Origin: Undaria pinnatifida
Taxonomy: Eukaryota; Sar; Phaeophyceae; Laminariales; Alariaceae
Assembly (NCBI GenBank): GCA_012845835.1
Contig: JABAKD010000021.1
Location: 2,989,706-3,053,705, forward strand
Reading direction: 5' to 3'
DNA: 64,000 bases
Positions 56,001-62,000 of the stretch are shown in pieces. A program made the translations under genes and the position numbers. The first letter of the stretch is position 1; each line of letters begins with the position of its first letter. A model generated the notes under the pieces. The model ran no database searches. It was not told where the DNA came from and saw only the letters and a list, made by a program, of their open reading frames with translations.

Positions 56001-59000
56001 CGGATCCAGTCGAAAAAGTTGACGTGTACTCAGTCGAAGAGGCTTTTACACGTGCTTTTTGAACCCATCGCATCGCTCGTCCCACTACACAACACACAGT
56101 AACACACCCACAAACCCATACCAGGGACCACACAGCAGTATCATACAGCAGTGCCGACGCTGGCTTGGCTATCACTGCTGTTATTTCTCGCCGCAAGTCA
56201 GCGTGGCGCGTTCGTAGCTCCGCTCTCGCCGGCAGCATGTAGCACACGACGGCAGCGTCCCGCGGTATCGATGCCATTTTGCCAACAACGGCTACGCCTG
56301 CTGTAGCTTTGTCGGCTCTCGGCTGAGTGCAACGCGACGAACATAGCTTTGGCGTCTTTCGGCTAAGCCCAACGCCACCAACCCGCCTGGACGAGGGTTC
56401 GTCGCGGACGAAGCACAGAGCTGCCAACCGAGTTTCGACTGCTGTACAGCAGTAATCCCTCACACCAACCGCCTCTAGGAAGAGCACAAAAACTATAAAA
56501 TCGACTCGACTGACGATAAGAAGAAGGACCAAAAGAATCCCGTCGAAAAAAAGGTCCAGTCAAAAACGTCCGTTTTCGACGGACGGACTCCGACTTTGTA
56601 AGAAATGGCCTAACTGAGTGGAAACTCCGGGCACGGGGGTTATCCATCCCGTCCCAGGGAGCTTACAGCTGTATACCCGGTTTTGCCGTGATTGCGGCGC
56701 GTACGTAACTCCAAGTACTGAACATCCGTAATCACCCGTATAACACGGTTTTTGTATTACCGTACCGTAAGTCGCCGATATCATGTGTGCTGTACCGTCT
56801 CGCGCGACCGCGGGTCCGGTGGTATCAGCTCCGAAGACTTCCCCTCGTAGGCTCGGAGTGCGTTTGTCCACAATGCAATAGTTCGTTCGTTGTGATGGTA
56901 CAGAGTGCATGCTTATTTCCTCGTCGGTGGTATGTGTGTAACGCTTCAGGTATACGTCAGCAAAAGCTGGCAAATTGTTACTGCTGTTTTGTTTCGTGCT
57001 GTTAGTTATCTCGAGCTCGTTTAGCGTTTGGCAGGAGGTAGGCAGGTGTCCTGGTCGGCACCCTTCGAGCAAGGTTTGCAGTTCAAGTTTTTCCTCAACT
57101 GACGGGAGTTTATATATATGATGGTAATGCTGACGCTTACAAAACAGTTGTTTCTGTGTTTTTGTGCTCTCGCTTGACGTTTTGCAGGAGGTACCCTTCG
57201 AGCAGGGTTTGCAATTGCTGAAGGCTTTCCACAGCCACAAGCAAGTCACCTCCATCGTCGACGATTACGCTTTCTACGAAAGTCGAGCTTTACAGTACCA
57301 ACGATCGAGGCACCAACCTCAGGGGGGATATGGTACGAGCTCGTGTTTTTTTTTTTTGTTTGGTTGCCTTTTCTGATTCGTGATAAAAACATAGCTGGTA
57401 CCTGTAACAACCAGATACTATTTTTTTCCTCGTTCTTTCAGCCCCCATCACATTGGGAAAAAAATACAACTTAACGCCTTTATATCTTAGTAATTCGGTT
57501 TTGGGGACAATTCACTTGAAATTAGTATTGGGAGGGGTTTTGGGACTCAAAAGCGGTTAAGCTCACCATGCTTCGCGTGTATTTTCCTACATCATGTCGT
57601 GTGTTCTAAAATTCCAAGTGGTTTTGCCGTACCCATTTTTTTTTTTATATTCTGCTGCCACCGCCATACGAGTACTACGTTCCTGATAGGGTTGTACTCT
57701 CTTTTACTGCGCTTGTACTGTTCTGCCGTACAACGTTTACGGCTTCACTGCTTTGGGTTTGCCGTAGATCATTACCAGGTACGAGAGTCCTGATGCTTAC
57801 TGGTACGTTTCAACGCGTTGCCCCCCCCCCCCCTCTTTCACCGCCTGCAACGCTAATATACTGTATGCATATTGTACCGTTATCACTAAAGATTACACAC
57901 CCCAGGCTGCACACCCCGTGGGAAGTTCTTTTAGAGCAGGCGTTCTCGAAAACCAGGGGCGCACGCACGCACACACACCGAACGCGGTGGCATGGGGAGG
58001 ATATACCGTCGGAATATTTCCGTAGACGCGTCGCTCGGGCCTGCACGCTCCCCATTGCGCACAAAATCACCCCCGAAAAAGTGGTCGGAGAGGCGAGCTT
58101 TACGGTACTTTGAAGTGACTGTTTCCTGCTTTGCGGTTTGTGATCTTCTTTGTACTTGCTTCAGATAAGTTATGTGTTGAAGCGTGCTCCTCCCTGCCCC
58201 CTTGTTGAAGCGTGCTCCTCCCTGCCCCCGCACCCCCCGGCTCTTGCTCTCCTTGCACCGCCTGCAAACTCTCTGTGGTGTTGGCTTTTTTAGGGTACTC
58301 GTACGGGACGCAGTTCACCCCGCAGCAGCACAACCACCAGCACATGCTGGCGCAGCAGCAGTTCCAGCAGTACCAGAACCAGGCGCAGTTCGTGGTGAGT
58401 TACTTGAAAACCACCCCGACTAATGTCGTGAGTTGACCACATAATGACTCCTGCTGCGATACAGTAGAGGTACGAGGAATTCACAGCACTTTTTGGTGAT
58501 GGCTTTTTCTGTGCTGCGGGACTCCTTACCCCCGTTGGAGCCCCCAAATCCCTTCCTGTACTTATATCAAGTATTTTTTTATCCCAGGGTTTTCCACTAG
58601 TGAAGGCGTTAACCCATTTCCAACTTGTTAAATGATCCAGTTGATAGTCTTACTCCTAGTGCTTTGTCCCCGTGTCGGGACTGCGGTGCTAAATGGGTTT
58701 CATTTATCATCGCTGGAGTGTTTTAAGTGTGTTTTTTCCGTTGTCCGGGCTTTTTTTTGTTTGTTGAGAGATACCTGGTATCACCGAAGACGAATTACCG
58801 GATTGATTACGCGTAGGCTCGTGGGTAGTCTGTGGCTACCTTCTTTTTTTCGTCTCTAGGATAAAGGGATGAGTGCAATACAGACATTGGGTGTACTTTG
58901 TCGCTATCTGGTCGAAATGTATATATATATACATTTTTTTTTGTGTGTTGTTTGTTTGTTGGTTGGTTGGTTGGTTGGTTGATTGGTCGGTTTGATTGGT

Positions 59001-62000
59001 TGGTTGGTTGGTTGGTTGTTGTTTTTTTTTTTTTTTTTTTTTTCCATCTTCCGGCGGATGGGGAAATCTAACGCTTGAAGCCATCACGCGTCCACGATTT
59101 AATGTGAAGACAATACGGTCCAAGCACAAACACAGCGGATTGTTTCAAGTATCGCCCTGTTTACCCTGGCAGCGCAAAACCATGCGGTTGACCCTGGTAC
59201 TAGCCACGTAGCACTAATGGGAAGTCACCGACCTGTATCCTTAATGAGACACACCCAGAAATACGCACGATCCGAGAATCACACACGGCTTGCCAATATG
59301 AGTTTTGACGAAGTCCTCAATCCCACAGCTGTACGAGTAGGGTATTTTTGTTTACTGCATCATCGCCCACTGCTGTAAGTTCTAGGCGCGGCGGCTTTTG
59401 ATGCTAGGTGCGCTCGGCGATGCTGTTGTATTGCTTACCCTGCCCCCTTGTGCCGAATGACGCCTCTTCGTGGAGGTCTGTTTTTAACGTTATAAAATGA
59501 ACATATAAAACGAGTAATACTCCGGTAGATCGGTAACAATATAGCTGATTGATCATGTTCTTGTCTTCTCGATTTTTTCTTATTTGCCAATTCCCCGTTA
59601 TTTGTTCATTTTCATAAATTTGTGTTTGGTTCGTGAATATATGTGTTTGCCCTTTTTCCGCTTTTTGCGTTTGTTCACTCGTGGCTTTTTTGTTTCGGTT
59701 CTCGTGCATCCGATTCCCCAGATGCAGCAGACGGCCGTACCCGGTAATGGCAGAAACCTGCCGCAAAACTCCGCGGGGCAGGCAGCGAAGAAGCCGAACA
59801 AGGTGACTACTGTTTGTAGGGAGGCGGTGGAGGGGTCGGGAAGCTTAGGAAGGTGGCGTTTTTTTTGTAGGCGGGGGAGGGCGGGGGAGTACTCATGTGT
59901 GTCTTGCCTTAGTTGTTTGACCATTGGCCAAGGATTGCTTTCGAGACGGATTTGTGTGTGTGGGGGCGGGGGCGGGGGACGGGTGTGTGTGCACAGGGCG
60001 CGGTTAAAAAAAAAAGCAGAAAAAAAAAAAACAGGTATGGAAGTAGTTGTGCTAAAAAGGTGGGTGCGGTGCTAAGGTGGATGCAGAAGAAATACGTACG
60101 CCGATGGCGCTAGAACCTGCGGTGTGGTGTTGATGTGTTCGGGTCGTGGTTCGTCATCGCAACCGCAGGCCGTTCGAACAGGCCAAGGGGATGGATGCTG
60201 TTCCAATTTCGCTTTTCTGTTTTTTTTTTGGTGTCACGTTGTGTTATTAATAGTTGCGATATGATACCTTGTATTAACGGCGGAAATATGGGTGCAGTCT
60301 TAGACCACTGTTTATGGTACCCCGATGTAGGCCATAGATCTTGATGTCTATTAAGATTCGCCCAAATGAAGAAATTATGTACACTGCATGTGGAGACGAA
60401 TGTTGGTTCCGACAATTTCCAAGATAGGAAAATCCGCCGAAAACGGGTGCTTTGTCTCGATCTCAGGCTGAGATCGGGACAAGATATTTCTTCTCCAGAT
60501 GTTGTCTCGAGGTTAGGCCCAAATTTGCCCCCGCGCGCACACACGCACAGAACAGCAGTAATTCGCGAAGATGTGGCAGACCCTTGGCCATTTACCGAGC
60601 AGCTGCCGCTTGACCCTTGCGCACCTCGATCGCCATGGTCTGTAGTGTGTTTGGCGCTGCGGTGCGTTTGTGTGTGTTTCGGGTTTTCGAAATCGTACAA
60701 CAACCCCTCTTGAAAATCTCGACGGATTTATTGGACACTGCTGTTAGCTTCTGCATCTGGACTCGTTTTCACCATATACACTGTTTGGAAATATTACCTC
60801 GGCATCTTGATCTTTAGGCGTCGAAACGAATGTCAGGATCATGTGTGACCCTGGATCGGGGTACCATAAACTATTGTATTCTGAACGTTGTTGCTTGCGA
60901 TGTTTTACTTGAAAATGTTGTATTCTAAATGTGTTGTTGCCTGCGATTTTATGTTGTGAAATTGGTTGCAGAAGAAGAAGAGCAACAACAAGGGGAAGCA
61001 ACGAGGAGGGGCCAAGACCCCGGTTTCCAGCGGAAACAAGGCGTCGAACGAATCCGGGGATGCGGGGAATGCATCCCCGGTAGCCAAAGAGGCGTCGACT
61101 GGCAAGGAAGGCGACCAGGTATGTGCGGGTGTCTTATGTTTCTGTGTTTGATAGGGCCTGAGCTGGCTCACAATACTAGTAGTACGTTTCCGACTAGATG
61201 TTAGTTGGCGAGTTATACGTATAGAGGTATGAATCGGAGCCGATTCAGTCAATTATTCGGAGCGATTTAAATCGGAATGGAAACCGAAAATTGGCCTAAC
61301 GGGATGGCGTGTTTTCCAATGTTTTGCCAGTGTCACATCGGTTCGCACTGCCCTCAAGAGTCCTCAATCTCGCACGGATTGTGAAGAGAAATTAAGCTAA
61401 ATTGCCAGAAACGCGCTGCGCTAGCCAGATATACCGGCGATGTATAGGATACTGGAGGCGCCGAAAATCGTTGTTTTATATATCGGTGAACGCAGTCGAT
61501 CCACAACTCTCATGGGTAGGTGGTACAGTAGCTGCTGTATTTGCAGCGGTGCAAACAATGCGAGCTGCTAGCCTGATATCTACGGTATTTCGTTACGCTC
61601 GGCTATCTCTACTGCAACGTGCACTCGTCCGCCTACACAATGCCTGCGATGGGCCCTGTTTACCAGGGACTAGCGACGCTTTTGAGACTTGCGCATGTAC
61701 AAACATGAACATGCCCTTCTTTTATAAAACATGCCCTTCTTGTTCGCAAATGCTTCACTACCTCACGTGTTTATTTGTTGTTCTCACCAGGTACTTGTTG
61801 TATTTTGTTTTTCTGCTATGTTTGTTGCCAGGCTGCCGTAGCGACTGTAACGGTAGCAGCAACCTTCTCCGCACCGACGACCAACACCTAGGCAGCCCTT
61901 AGCCGCGATGCTGCTGCTGGTGGTACTGCGCGCCCCTTAATACCCTTTTGCTCATGTTTGCATTTGTTGTTTTTCCTTTCGTTTGTCGTACAATAATTTT

